Shown here one piece after another: positions 1 to 8,330 of a stretch of 37,954 nucleotides of DNA; the first letter of the stretch is position 1, and each line of letters starts with the position of its first letter. The stretch comes from an uncultured Oscillospiraceae bacterium. GTDB taxonomy: Bacteria; Bacillota; Clostridia; Oscillospirales; Ruminococcaceae. The DNA lies in contig CAKSGA010000010.1 in NCBI GenBank assembly GCA_934454435.1, positions 1 through 37,954 of the forward strand. Reading direction: 5' to 3'. The notes under the pieces are model-generated. The model saw only the letters and a program-made list of their open reading frames with translations. It was not told the origin of the DNA and did no database searches. Made by a program: the position numbers and the translations under genes.

Positions 1-35
1 CTCTGTCGCTTCGATCTCTCTCAGGCGACTTTGTT

Positions 36-64
36 ATTATATCACATCTTTTTGAGTTTGTCAA
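36..64 (-). promoter_or_regulatory. Leftward sigma-A promoter 1 of 3
   Basis: On the minus strand TTGACA (59-64) and TATAAT (36-41) are separated by 17 nt, with an extended TGA before the -10. It is the promoter nearest the left edge and points out of the window. No gene lies between it and position 1, so it serves something to the left. Confidence 0.85.
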
Positions 65-149
65 GAGGTTTTTCAAACTTTTTTCAAAGTTTTTTTTGAA
101 CTTTCTTTCAAAACTTTTGAAGATTGACTTTCTTTCCGAAAGCTCATTT

Positions 150-178
150 ATTATATCACATTTTCTTGAGCTTGTCAA
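150..178 (-). promoter_or_regulatory. Leftward sigma-A promoter 2 of 3
   Basis: Minus-strand TTGACA (173-178), 17-nt spacer, TATAAT (150-155), with extended TGA. It lies 114 bp upstream of promoter 1 in a partly repeated sequence: both carry the same spacer end (ATGTGA) and a following T-rich stretch with CAAACTTTTTTCAAAG. Confidence 0.85.
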
Positions 179-262
179 GGGGTTTTTCAAACTTTTTTCA
201 AAGTTTTTTGAACTTTTCTGTGATTTTATGAACTTCCGCGCCTCATTTCTGACGGCTTATAT

Positions 263-291
263 ATTATAGCACTTTGTTTTTCGTTTGTCAA
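263..291 (-). promoter_or_regulatory. Leftward sigma-A promoter 3 of 3
   Basis: Minus-strand TTGACA (286-291), 17-nt spacer, TATAAT (263-268), with extended TGC. It is 113 bp upstream of promoter 2 and just downstream of the terminator of the lipoprotein gene at 349-1185, so it starts a new transcription unit. Confidence 0.85.
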
Positions 292-309
292 CCCCTTTTT
301 CAAAAAAAT

Positions 310-341
310 CTGACAGGCACATCTGGATTTATGCCTGTCAG
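310..341 (-). terminator. Rho-independent terminator of the lipoprotein gene
   Basis: Perfect 10-bp stem CTGACAGGCA / TGCCTGTCAG (310-319 with 332-341). On the minus strand it is followed by ATTTTTTT. It ends the transcript of the gene at 349-1185 and insulates the three promoters to its left. Confidence 0.85.
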
Positions 342-348
342 TATTCAC

Positions 349-1185
349 TTATATTTTATTGAAACTTGTCACACTTATTATATAAGCCTCGGCGATCATT
401 TTATCCGCCGGTTCGTCCGTGTTGCTTGAAAAGGACTTCACACTCACATTCTCCACCCGGACAACGCCACGGTAACTCTCGTTCGGGTCAAGCCCGGACA
501 GAACATCTTCCTCGCCCGAAAATATACGCAGATATATCGGGAATGGCTGAACGCTCAGCACCTCGCCGCCTATCTCCAGCGTATTCATGCCGAATTCTCC
601 GCTGTTATCCGTGGTCAGCGCTGGCATCTGCTCATCGCCGTCCTTTCGCTGCATATACATCAGCCACGTGCCGTTCTCACAGCTCATTATCCCCTCGATC
701 TCTGTTCCGCCGAAAGGGTCATCCGGGTCACACAAAGTATAACCGCTGCCGTTGCATACATATCTGTAAGACTTCCCCGACGGATCGGCGAAAAGACCGT
801 ATTCCGAATACGCTTCTCCGACATGCAGACCGTTTATGGTGTCGTTTATCTTTATTTTCCTGTATTCCCCGGTGGCGTCATTCGTCCAGCCCAGGGCATA
901 CTCCACCCTGTAACTGCACACCTCCGCCGGGTCGATCTCAGCGCCTGTCAGGTCATGGAACCTAAAGCCCTCCTCGCTGATATCCGCACTGCCGGCGGAT
1001 GCGCTCGCATGGGCCTCCGGCACAATCTCGCTTCCATCGGAAGTCACCGGGTCGCTCTCGTGCGTTGTTCCGGTGCTATTTACGCTCTGTTCCTCTGAGA
1101 TGGTCCCAGTGTTATTTGCCGCATTCTGGCAGCCGGTCAGCGACAAAGCAAGCAAAGCAGCGGTGATAAATGTTATTTTCTTCAT
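349..1185 (-). CDS. Putative lipoprotein of unknown function
   Basis: A 278-residue protein with a clear lipoprotein signal peptide: a Lys-Lys n-region, a hydrophobic stretch, and lipobox LTGC with Cys19 as the predicted lipidation site. A Ser/Thr/Glu-rich linker (about 20-70) follows, then a globular part with no family I recognise. The start is set by GGAGGATAAAC directly before the ATG. It forms its own unit: a TTGACA-N17-TATACT promoter at 1328-1356, a leader of roughly 130 nt containing a long hairpin (1213-1241), and a strong terminator at 310-341. It is predicted to sit on the outer face of the cytoplasmic membrane. Function unknown. Confidence 0.8.
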   Translation of the reverse strand: MKKITFITAALLALSLTGCQNAANNTGTISEEQSVNSTGTTHESDPVTSDGSEIVPEAHASASAGSADISEEGFRFHDLTGAEIDPAEVCSYRVEYALGWTNDATGEYRKIKINDTINGLHVGEAYSEYGLFADPSGKSYRYVCNGSGYTLCDPDDPFGGTEIEGIMSCENGTWLMYMQRKDGDEQMPALTTDNSGEFGMNTLEIGGEVLSVQPFPIYLRIFSGEEDVLSGLDPNESYRGVVRVENVSVKSFSSNTDEPADKMIAEAYIISVTSFNKI

Positions 1186-1327
1186 GTTTATCCTCCATAT
1201 AACTACTCATACACTCCAGGATACATAATGTACCCCGGAGTTTTCCATTCCCTGAACAGGCCCAGCACTATCCGGCGTATATAATACCAAAAATGCTGAT
1301 GCAACTATTACATGTTTCCTGATTATT

Positions 1328-1356
1328 AGTATAAGTTATTTCCTTTTATTTGTCAA
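1328..1356 (-). promoter_or_regulatory. Promoter of the lipoprotein gene
   Basis: Minus-strand TTGACA (1351-1356), 17 nt, TATACT (1328-1333). An (AT)n run lies immediately upstream (1361-1379). The next gene downstream on this strand is the lipoprotein at 349-1185. Confidence 0.75.
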
Positions 1357-1568
1357 TAGTTATATATATATATATATATTTCGTGATTATTTCCAATTTT
1401 GTAAACATCATTTTGTTATTAATCACTTTACAGTAAAATAGTACAAAAAATCTGCTCTATTTTATATATAGTGACGTTTTTACAAAATTAAACTGGCGTA
1501 ATTCCTCAATGTGTGCTACAATATATGTGTATGCTTATATGATCCCTATTACATACCGAGGTAACACA
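1357..1568. other. AT-rich divergent intergenic region
   Basis: About 210 bp between the divergent lipoprotein and efflux-adaptor genes, mostly A+T, with a TA dinucleotide run at 1361-1379. The only rightward promoter signal I see is an extended -10, TGC-TACAAT at 1514-1522, without a good -35. No coding potential or RNA gene is evident. Confidence 0.5.
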
Positions 1569-2564
1569 ATGAAAACGAATTTTCTCAAAGCCATTTCGGC
1601 AGCTTCAATATCACTGCTTATGTCCGGCTGCTTTTTCTTCCCTGCCGAGGAGGAGCTCCTCGACCCGCCCACTGTAGCAGTCGAGGATATAGCCTACTCC
1701 ACCTACACCGCAAAACAAAAGACTATAGAGGACAAGGTGATCGCCACCGGATACGTTGTCTGCAAGACCCAGTACAACGCCGGCTTCCCGGAAAGCGGCG
1801 GAACCATAAAGACCATCTACGTCACTGCCGGGCAGTTCGTTGAGCAGGGAGATCTGCTCGCAGAGCTCGACACAGGAGATCTCCCCTATCTGTATGAACA
1901 GCAGCAGCTAATAGTGCAGAAAGCGCAGCTCGCCTACAACCGTACCGGCTCCGCCGACGACCGCCTGACCCTGGAAATGGAACAGAACACCCTGGACGAA
2001 TACCAGCGCCGTCTGAACCAGTCACGGATCTACGCCGGAATGTCCGGGCAGGTATGCTACATACAGAGCCTGAACCCCGGCGACACCGTCACCGCATACA
2101 AGACTATAGTAAAGATCATAGACCCCACGCAGCTTTCGATCCAGTACACCTCTTCACAGCTCAAGAATTTTCCTCTCGGGCAGGAGGTCACACTGACCGT
2201 TGACGGCGAGGACTTCCCCGGGTACGTTGCCAAGACTCCCACCAATACCACCGAGGGCGTGTACGATGACTTCCCCGACATTCTCGGCAACACAGACTCC
2301 ATCTGGTGCGAGTTCACCGGGGAGCAGCCGAGCTTCCTCACCGTGGGAATGACCGCCGACATCACCGCCGTATTTGCCACCCACGAGGACGCCGTAGTTA
2401 TCTCAAAGACCCTTGTCAAGACCGACGGCGACCGCACATATGTTTCAATTCTCGATGAAAACGACACCAAAAAGGAAGTCGATGTGACCGTCGGCATAAC
2501 CAACGCCACCGAAGCCGAGATACTCACCGGGCTGAAACCCGGCGACCGTGTCGTTGTACGCTGA
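1569..2564 (+). CDS. Efflux periplasmic-adaptor-like (HlyD/MacA family) lipoprotein
   Basis: A 331-residue protein resembling the membrane-fusion subunits that couple FtsX-type ABC permeases to substrate export in Gram-positive bacteria. It starts with a lipoprotein signal (lipobox LMSGC, Cys19). A biotinyl/lipoyl-like half-motif follows (GGTIKTIYVTAGQFVEQGDLLAELD), then a short helical hairpin (about 115-155), the returning lipoyl half (GMSGQVCYIQSLNPGD), a beta-barrel region, and a C-terminal segment ending in GLKPGDRVVVR, all as in MacA/HlyD. The start at 1569 is preferred over the in-frame ATG at 1509 because GAGGTAA lies just before it and the signal peptide then begins correctly. It is followed after 15 nt by the permease gene, clearly as one operon. 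Confidence 0.85.
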   Translation: MKTNFLKAISAASISLLMSGCFFFPAEEELLDPPTVAVEDIAYSTYTAKQKTIEDKVIATGYVVCKTQYNAGFPESGGTIKTIYVTAGQFVEQGDLLAELDTGDLPYLYEQQQLIVQKAQLAYNRTGSADDRLTLEMEQNTLDEYQRRLNQSRIYAGMSGQVCYIQSLNPGDTVTAYKTIVKIIDPTQLSIQYTSSQLKNFPLGQEVTLTVDGEDFPGYVAKTPTNTTEGVYDDFPDILGNTDSIWCEFTGEQPSFLTVGMTADITAVFATHEDAVVISKTLVKTDGDRTYVSILDENDTKKEVDVTVGITNATEAEILTGLKPGDRVVVR

Positions 2565-2579
2565 TGGGGGTAACGTGAA

Positions 2580-5366
2580 GTGCTGACTTTATTATTCAGA
2601 AAAATGCGCAGTACCCGGTGGATGGTGCTCTGCCTGTTCATCGGATTTCTGCTGGCGGCGGGTATGATGAGTACCGTGCCCATCTACATGAACTCTTCCC
2701 TGCAGCGTATTCTTATAAAGGATATGCAGGCGTACCAGACCGAAACCGGGCTGTACCCCGGCGAATACATCGTTTCTACATCTATCTCCGTCAAGGACTC
2801 AAACGAGCAGCGCCGCAGTTCCGTGCAGACCATGACCGACCTTGTAAGCTCCCGCACCGCCCGCATACACATGCCCCAGGCGAACAGCAAGACCGTGCTG
2901 ACGGACGGCTTCATGTACCTTATCACCGGCAGGACTGCCAGGGTGATAGTCACCGGCATGACGGGACTGGAGGATCACACCGAATTCGTCCAGGGCAGAA
3001 TGTACGAGCCCGGGCAGCTCCCGGACGGCTCCTTTGAGATAGTAGTGAACGAGGAATGCCTGAAAACACTGGGCATGTCCTGCGGCGGGACCTATCAGCT
3101 CCAGAACAGCTTCTACAGCTCCGCTGAGCCGCTCAGCGTTACCGTTGTAGGAGTGTTCCGCCCCTCTTCCGAGAACGACAGCTACTGGTCCGAGGGAATG
3201 GAAGACTTCCTGAATGCGGTCTTTATCGACTATGACACCATGCTGGGCGATTATCTAAGCACGGGGCTGACCACCCTCAGCGGTGCCGAGAGCCGCTATT
3301 CCTTTGATTATCAGAAGATGGACCTGAACGACCTCACCTCCGTCACCAAGGCCATCGAGGCCGACCGAGAGGTATACTCCCAGGCGGGACTGAGCTTCTC
3401 CATGGGCGTAAGTGACATTCTTGCGGAATATTCCGTCCGTGCCGGGAATCTCAAATCCATGCTGTGGATACTCCAGATACCCACGATAGTTATGCTGGCG
3501 TTCTACCTGTTCATGGTATCCCAGCTCAACGTTGAACAGGAGAAGAACGAGATCGCCGTATTCAAGAGCCGTGGGGCCTCCTCCGGGCAGATATTTGCCA
3601 TATATGCGATGGAAGCCGGGGTCCTGGGTCTTGCGACGTTCATAATAGCGCCGTTCATCGGACTTCTTCTGTGCAACTTCCTGGGCGTGTCCAACGGCTT
3701 CCTTGAATTCGTGAACCGCACCGGGCTTGCAGGCAAGCTCTCACTGGACGCTTTCATCTATGCGCTGGTGGCTGTGGTGATATTCTTCGTGACCACCATG
3801 CTTCCTATCATTCCCGCCTCTAAGCTTTCCATAGTAAAGTACAAGCAGAGCAAGGCGAAGGTCGTGAAGATGGCGCTGTGGGAAAAGCTGTGCGTTGATA
3901 TCATTCTCATTGCAGGCTCCCTTATATGGTACTATTTCACCGCAAGGAGCATTCGCCGCCTGTTTGCGGACGGCACCTATGAGAGCGACGGCACGATAAA
4001 CCCGCTGTACTTTGTATTCTCGACAATGTTCATCATGGGTACGGGACTTCTGTTCATAAGGATCTACCCCTACCTGCTCCGGCTCATTTATTATATAGGG
4101 AAACGCATCTGGTCGGTTCCGCAGTATATTGCGATCACTACCGTGGCACGTTCCCAGGGCGGGCGTGAGCGTTTCCTCATGCTGTTCCTTTCAGTGACTT
4201 TCGCACTGGGAATATTCTCAGCAAACACCGCCCGGGCGATAAACAACAGCCGCTCCGACCGCATTTACTACAACACCGGTGCAGATGTCGTGATAGACGC
4301 CTACTGGCGTCTGGAGAGCGTAGACGATGACAGCAGCTATGTCGAGATCGACATGAACGACTACGAGAACCTCGCAGGAGTAGAAACCGCCACCAGAGTG
4401 CTCCGCACCGATGCAAAGGCGACCTGCGGCAGCGTGCAGTCCAACAGCGCAGACCTCATGGCTATAGAGCCGGGCAAATTTGCAAAGACCGCCTGGTTCC
4501 GCAGCGACCTGCTGCCGGTGCACTGGTGGAACTATTGCTCCGCCCTGGTGGACTATAAAGCGGGCGTTCTCGCTTCCCGCAGCTGGGAGGAAAAGGGCGT
4601 GCAGCTCGGTGACGTCGTTTCCGTGAAGATATCCGGCAGCGACGCCGTTGACCTGACCATTCTCGCATTCGTGGACTACTGGCCGGGCATAAACCCCAGC
4701 GAAACGGTAGAAGTAGACGAACGCACCGGCGAAACCGCAGTGCGTGACTTCCTGGTGTGCAACTACAATTATCTCCGCCGTGTGACTGAGCTCCAGCCCT
4801 ATCAGATATGGCTGAAAATGCAGGGCGGTGCCACCAGCGAAGCGCTCTACGCCGACATCGCCGCAAAGCACCTGAAGATCCAGCGCATTCAGGACAGCAG
4901 CCAGCAGCTCATTGAAGCCAAGACCGACCCTGAGCTCCAGGGCATGAACGGAGCTCTTACGCTGGGATTTGTGGTCATAATGCTCATGACCGTTATCGGC
5001 TTCCTGATATATTGGATAATGTCGATAAAATCGAGGACGCTGCAGTTCGGCGTGCTGCGGGCGATGGGCGTAACGTTCCGTGAAGTCATCTCGACCCTGG
5101 GGTGGGAGCAATTACTGGTGAGCCTGGTGTCCATTGCGATGGGCTTTGTTATCGGCGGCACGGCGAGCGATCTGTTCGTGCCGATGTTCCGCACGATGTA
5201 CAATGCCGCCGACCAGGTACCGCCATTCCGTGTTCAGGGCGACCCGGGAGACTATATAAAGATGTACGTCATAATCGCAGTAATGCTGATAGGCGGTTTC
5301 GCAGTCCTGGGCAGCATAATCCGCAGAATAAACATCAACAAGGCACTGAAACTCGGCGAGGACTGA
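2580..5366 (+). CDS. ABC transporter permease with two FtsX-like domains
   Basis: A 928-residue membrane protein. The GTG start at 2580 follows a GGGGG ribosome site. A first transmembrane helix (about 12-33) leads to a large extracytoplasmic domain. An FtsX/MacB-type core follows with VEQEKNEIAVFKSRGAS (the coupling region), then a second extracytoplasmic domain (about 560-780) and a C-terminal FtsX core with RTLQFGVLRAMGVTFREVI. The two conserved FxxLRAxG-like segments are the expected contacts with an ATPase. Such permeases normally work with a MacB/LolD-type ATPase, but none is encoded next to this one. The adaptor at 1569-2564 is its probable partner. Substrate unknown. Confidence 0.88.
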   Translation: MLTLLFRKMRSTRWMVLCLFIGFLLAAGMMSTVPIYMNSSLQRILIKDMQAYQTETGLYPGEYIVSTSISVKDSNEQRRSSVQTMTDLVSSRTARIHMPQANSKTVLTDGFMYLITGRTARVIVTGMTGLEDHTEFVQGRMYEPGQLPDGSFEIVVNEECLKTLGMSCGGTYQLQNSFYSSAEPLSVTVVGVFRPSSENDSYWSEGMEDFLNAVFIDYDTMLGDYLSTGLTTLSGAESRYSFDYQKMDLNDLTSVTKAIEADREVYSQAGLSFSMGVSDILAEYSVRAGNLKSMLWILQIPTIVMLAFYLFMVSQLNVEQEKNEIAVFKSRGASSGQIFAIYAMEAGVLGLATFIIAPFIGLLLCNFLGVSNGFLEFVNRTGLAGKLSLDAFIYALVAVVIFFVTTMLPIIPASKLSIVKYKQSKAKVVKMALWEKLCVDIILIAGSLIWYYFTARSIRRLFADGTYESDGTINPLYFVFSTMFIMGTGLLFIRIYPYLLRLIYYIGKRIWSVPQYIAITTVARSQGGRERFLMLFLSVTFALGIFSANTARAINNSRSDRIYYNTGADVVIDAYWRLESVDDDSSYVEIDMNDYENLAGVETATRVLRTDAKATCGSVQSNSADLMAIEPGKFAKTAWFRSDLLPVHWWNYCSALVDYKAGVLASRSWEEKGVQLGDVVSVKISGSDAVDLTILAFVDYWPGINPSETVEVDERTGETAVRDFLVCNYNYLRRVTELQPYQIWLKMQGGATSEALYADIAAKHLKIQRIQDSSQQLIEAKTDPELQGMNGALTLGFVVIMLMTVIGFLIYWIMSIKSRTLQFGVLRAMGVTFREVISTLGWEQLLVSLVSIAMGFVIGGTASDLFVPMFRTMYNAADQVPPFRVQGDPGDYIKMYVIIAVMLIGGFAVLGSIIRRININKALKLGED

Positions 5367-5378
5367 TAAATCAATACA

Positions 5379-5420
5379 ACACAGGGACTGTGATCATCTC
5401 GCAGCCCCTGTGTTTTTTTA
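5379..5420. terminator. Terminator between convergent permease and MATE genes
   Basis: ACACAGGG-CTG ... CAG-CCCTGTGT hairpin (about 5379-5412) followed on the plus strand by TTTTTTTA. It lies between two convergent genes and probably serves mainly the permease transcript, but may act both ways. Confidence 0.8.
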
Positions 5421-5425
5421 CTTCA

Positions 5426-6793
5426 TCAGTCCATTATCCTCTTTCTTGCGATACCTTTCATGAATACCAGGGCAATGACCGCCGACATACCCTCTGCTAT
5501 GACAAACGTCAGCCAGATCAGCCACATATAGTCCGTGCCCTTTTCCCTGACGACAATCGAGAACCCCCAAGCTACCGGCAGCACAAACAGTATCTGCCTG
5601 CATATCGAAATCACAAGGGACTGTATTCCGGACTCAAGCGCCTGAAAGATCCCCTGGAATGCAACATTGGCTCCCGCAAAGAGGAAGCTCAGGGAAGCCA
5701 CACGCATTGCACCGGTACACAGCCGCTGGGTTTCTCCCGAAAGCCCGAACATGGCCGGGAAGCTGTCCGCCATAACCTCCATCAGCAGTATTCCCGCTGC
5801 CATTATAGCAAGAGTATACAGCATGCCGAACTTTATCCCCTGACGGACCCTGGTTCCGCTCCCCATGCCATAATTGAACGACACCACAGGAGTTATTGCG
5901 TCACGCAGGCCGAACGCTGCGAACAGCACGAACTGCTGAATCTTGTAGTACAGACCATAAGCCGTCACGGCATTCTCGCTTATCTGCACAAGAATAAGGT
6001 TGAGCCCGTAGGTCATGACAGACATCAGCGCCTGGGCTATCATAGCCGGCAGACCTATAGAATATATCTTTCCGATCACCGCCGCCGAGGGCTTCATGAA
6101 GCGCCAGCCGTTGTCTATCTCCCTTATAAGCCGGAAGTGGAACACCATAGCAAGCACGCAGGAAACGCACTGACCTATAACGGTCGCCAGTGCAGCGCCC
6201 ACGACCCCCATCTCCGGGAGCCCGAGCCAGCCGTATATCATTATCGGGTCCAGGACGATATTTGTCACAGCGCCTGCTATCTGGGCTATCATGGAAAACA
6301 GCGACCTCCCTGAAGCCTGCAGGGTTTTCTCAAATACAGAAAAGAAGATCATGCCAAACGACAGCGTGCAGCATATCCTGATATATTCTGCCGCCATCTG
6401 GACTATTTCGGCGTTGCCGCTCTGGGACTTCGTATAGAGCTCCGCCCCGAATATGCCGAACAGCAGAAACACAACGTATATCACCGCTGAAAGGAACATG
6501 GTGTTCCCCACCGAACGGCTCGCCATATTTCTGTCCCCCTGCCCCAGACTGCGGGACATCAGCGCATTCATTCCAACGCCGGTGCCAATGGACACTGCGA
6601 CCATCAGCATCTGCACCGGGAATGCCAGCGTCAGGGCGTTGAGCGCCTGCTCGCCGTTCCCCTGCATGTTTGCAACGAAAGCGCTGTCCACGATATTGTA
6701 CACCGCCTGCAGCATCATTGAAAGTATCATCGGAATGCCCATGCCTAACATGAGCCTGCCCACCGGGGCGTTCGCCATTTTGTTATTTTCCAT
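5426..6793 (-). CDS. MATE family multidrug/Na+ efflux transporter
   Basis: About 455 residues with twelve predicted hydrophobic segments in two MatE halves. Recognisable MATE features are the N-terminal PVGRLMLGMGIPMILSMMLQ segment, the NIVDSAFVAN stretch in helix 1-2, and the second-half FNYGMGSGTRVRQG motif. It exports cationic drugs or other small molecules in exchange for Na+ or H+; the substrate cannot be read from sequence. The start at 6793 is preferred because GGGAGG lies 4 nt before it; the in-frame ATG at 6805 has no ribosome site. Its promoter at 6876-6904 gives a leader of about 75 nt that contains a terminator-like hairpin (6815-6847) ending just before the ribosome site, so expression may be attenuated. 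Confidence 0.92.
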   Translation of the reverse strand: MENNKMANAPVGRLMLGMGIPMILSMMLQAVYNIVDSAFVANMQGNGEQALNALTLAFPVQMLMVAVSIGTGVGMNALMSRSLGQGDRNMASRSVGNTMFLSAVIYVVFLLFGIFGAELYTKSQSGNAEIVQMAAEYIRICCTLSFGMIFFSVFEKTLQASGRSLFSMIAQIAGAVTNIVLDPIMIYGWLGLPEMGVVGAALATVIGQCVSCVLAMVFHFRLIREIDNGWRFMKPSAAVIGKIYSIGLPAMIAQALMSVMTYGLNLILVQISENAVTAYGLYYKIQQFVLFAAFGLRDAITPVVSFNYGMGSGTRVRQGIKFGMLYTLAIMAAGILLMEVMADSFPAMFGLSGETQRLCTGAMRVASLSFLFAGANVAFQGIFQALESGIQSLVISICRQILFVLPVAWGFSIVVREKGTDYMWLIWLTFVIAEGMSAVIALVFMKGIARKRIMD

Positions 6794-6814
6794 ATTTCCT
6801 CCCATAAAAAATAT

Positions 6815-6847
6815 GGCAGCTGCGTAATCTGGATTTACGCAGCTGCC
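6815..6847 (-). promoter_or_regulatory. Terminator-like hairpin in the MATE leader (possible attenuator)
   Basis: Perfect 13-bp stem (6815-6827 with 6835-6847; arm GGCAGCTGCGTAA) and a 7-nt loop. On the minus strand it is followed at once by ATATTTTTT and then the GGGAGG ribosome site of the MATE gene. It lies downstream of that gene's own promoter, so it would end the transcript before the coding region unless overridden. It could also act as terminator of the upstream lipoprotein gene. Confidence 0.65.
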
Positions 6848-6875
6848 ACACGATCTTTTTTATTCTGTTGTGATT

Positions 6876-6904
6876 ATTGTATCACATTTTTCCCGCCGGG
6901 TCAA
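6876..6904 (-). promoter_or_regulatory. Promoter of the MATE gene
   Basis: Minus-strand TTGACC (6899-6904), 17-nt spacer, TACAAT (6876-6881) with extended TGA. Transcription would begin near 6869, upstream of the leader hairpin. Confidence 0.8.
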
Positions 6905-6989
6905 AGGGAATTATGCATAAAAATTTCCTTGCTTCTGAAGATTTTTTCAGTATATCAACTGGAATGTTCCTTATCCCCTTTTTGTATGC

Positions 6990-8330
6990 TTACTCCGCAT
7001 CTGACCTTAGCTCCACCTTAAAGTCCGCCAGGAGCGATCGTGCCAGGACTCCACACTCATCTATCCTGTATCCCTCCGGTGTATGCTGTAACGTTATCGT
7101 GAATTCTCTGTCTTCAAATTCTCCGGGAGCTGTAAAACTCAGCAGTGTGCCATCAGCGGTTTCCTCTATGCTGTCAAGATATACACCGTCTGTTCCGAGG
7201 GTTCTGCCGTCATGCCCAGAATACTCAAGAAGATACAGATTTCCGTCAGACACCTGATAATGTTGCACGAAGATTGGAATCAGCTCGCCTTTGACATAGT
7301 TTTCAGTTGCGAAACGGTACATTGTTTCCCTCATCTGGTCCCATGTCGTTATTTCCCCGCCGACAACTCTATAGTAATATGCATCATATGGCTGACCCTC
7401 GTCCGGAGCACCGACTCCTCTTATTCGTTCAACCGTAACATAATCCGATGTATCAAGATAATTGCACGGTTCACGGCAGTACATATAATCATCAATAAAG
7501 TTGCCGAAATCGTCCAGCAATTGAAGTATCTGCTCCGTGTCCGGCGCTTCAGAAGTATAAGAAGAACCATCGCTCGTATTGTCAGTTTCTTCAGATGAAC
7601 ACTCCGCATCTGACCTTAGCTCCACCTTAAAGTCCGCCAGGAGCGATTGTGCCAGGACTCCGCACTCATCTATCCTGTATCCCTCCGGTGTATGCTGTAA
7701 CGTTATCGTGAATTCTCTGTCTTCAAATTCTCCGGGAGCTGTAAAACTCAGCAGTGTGCCATCAGCGGTTTCCTCTATGCTGTCAAGATATACACCGTCT
7801 GTTCCGAGGGTTCTGCCGTCATGCCCAGAATACTCAAGAAGATACAGATTTCCGTCAGACACCTGATAATGTTGCACGAAGATTGGAATCAGCTCGCCTT
7901 TGACATAGTTTTCAGTTGCGAAACGGTACATTGTTTCCCTCATCTGGTCCCATGTCGTTATTTCCCCGCCGACAACTCTATAGTAATATGCATCATATGG
8001 CTGACCCTCGTCCGGAGCACCGACTCCTCTTATTCGTTCAACCGTAACATAATCCGATGTATCAAGATAATTGCACGGTTCACGGCAGTACATATAATCA
8101 TCAATAAAGTTGCCGAAATCGTCCAGCAATTGAAGTATCTGCTCCGTGTCCGGCGTTTCAGTAATATAAGAAGTCGAAGTAGAGGAAGTAGCAGCAGAAG
8201 CAGAAGCAGAAGCAGAAGTAGCAGAACTATCTTTCACATTGCCAGTTCTTTCAGTCGAACACCCTGTAAGAAGCATTACAGCGCAGAGCACAATTGATGA
8301 TATTCTAGTTTTTATTATCTTCCCCTCCAA
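6990..8330 (-). CDS. Lipoprotein with a tandemly duplicated ectodomain (possibly IseA-like)
   Basis: About 446 residues: lipoprotein signal (KIIKTRISSIVLCAVMLLTGC, Cys24), a Ser/Ala/Thr low-complexity tether (35-54), then two almost identical ~190-residue domains (about 53-243 and 256-446) joined by a short acidic/Ser linker. The two copies differ at only a few residues. The YYRVVGG...TWDQMRETMYRFAT...DGNLYLLEYSGHDG pattern recalls the IseA DL-endopeptidase-inhibitor/NTF2-like fold; this is a tentative match by eye. The peptidase gene is 25 nt upstream on the same strand, suggesting an operon. The start is odd: the open frame can only begin at TTG (8330), while the strong GGAGGGG lies just inside it and no ATG follows before the hydrophobic core, so the true start is uncertain by a few codons. 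Confidence 0.75.
   Translation of the reverse strand: MEGKIIKTRISSIVLCAVMLLTGCSTERTGNVKDSSATSASASASAATSSTSTSYITETPDTEQILQLLDDFGNFIDDYMYCREPCNYLDTSDYVTVERIRGVGAPDEGQPYDAYYYRVVGGEITTWDQMRETMYRFATENYVKGELIPIFVQHYQVSDGNLYLLEYSGHDGRTLGTDGVYLDSIEETADGTLLSFTAPGEFEDREFTITLQHTPEGYRIDECGVLAQSLLADFKVELRSDAECSSEETDNTSDGSSYTSEAPDTEQILQLLDDFGNFIDDYMYCREPCNYLDTSDYVTVERIRGVGAPDEGQPYDAYYYRVVGGEITTWDQMRETMYRFATENYVKGELIPIFVQHYQVSDGNLYLLEYSGHDGRTLGTDGVYLDSIEETADGTLLSFTAPGEFEDREFTITLQHTPEGYRIDECGVLARSLLADFKVELRSDAE
6992..7564. repeat. Direct repeat copy 1 (period 609 bp) inside the lipoprotein gene
   Basis: About 573 bp matching 7601-8173 at a constant offset of 609 bp, which is exactly 203 codons. By my reading there are only five mismatches, two near the left end (around 7040 and 7054) and three near the right end (7547, 7553, 7555). 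It encodes the C-terminal domain copy. Confidence 0.95.
7601..8173. repeat. Direct repeat copy 2 (period 609 bp) inside the lipoprotein gene
   Basis: Second copy of the in-frame repeat, encoding the N-terminal domain copy. The 36-bp spacer between copies (7565-7600) encodes the linker. Near identity implies a recent duplication or ongoing gene conversion. Confidence 0.95.

Noticed and set aside
1361..1379. TA dinucleotide run.
   Set aside because: A simple repeat in an AT-rich intergenic region; it is only listed as context.
5102..6313. A 403-codon frame bridging the permease end and the MATE gene.
   Set aside because: It crosses the terminator and lies antisense to the MATE gene; the composition (His, Arg, Gln-rich) is not protein-like.
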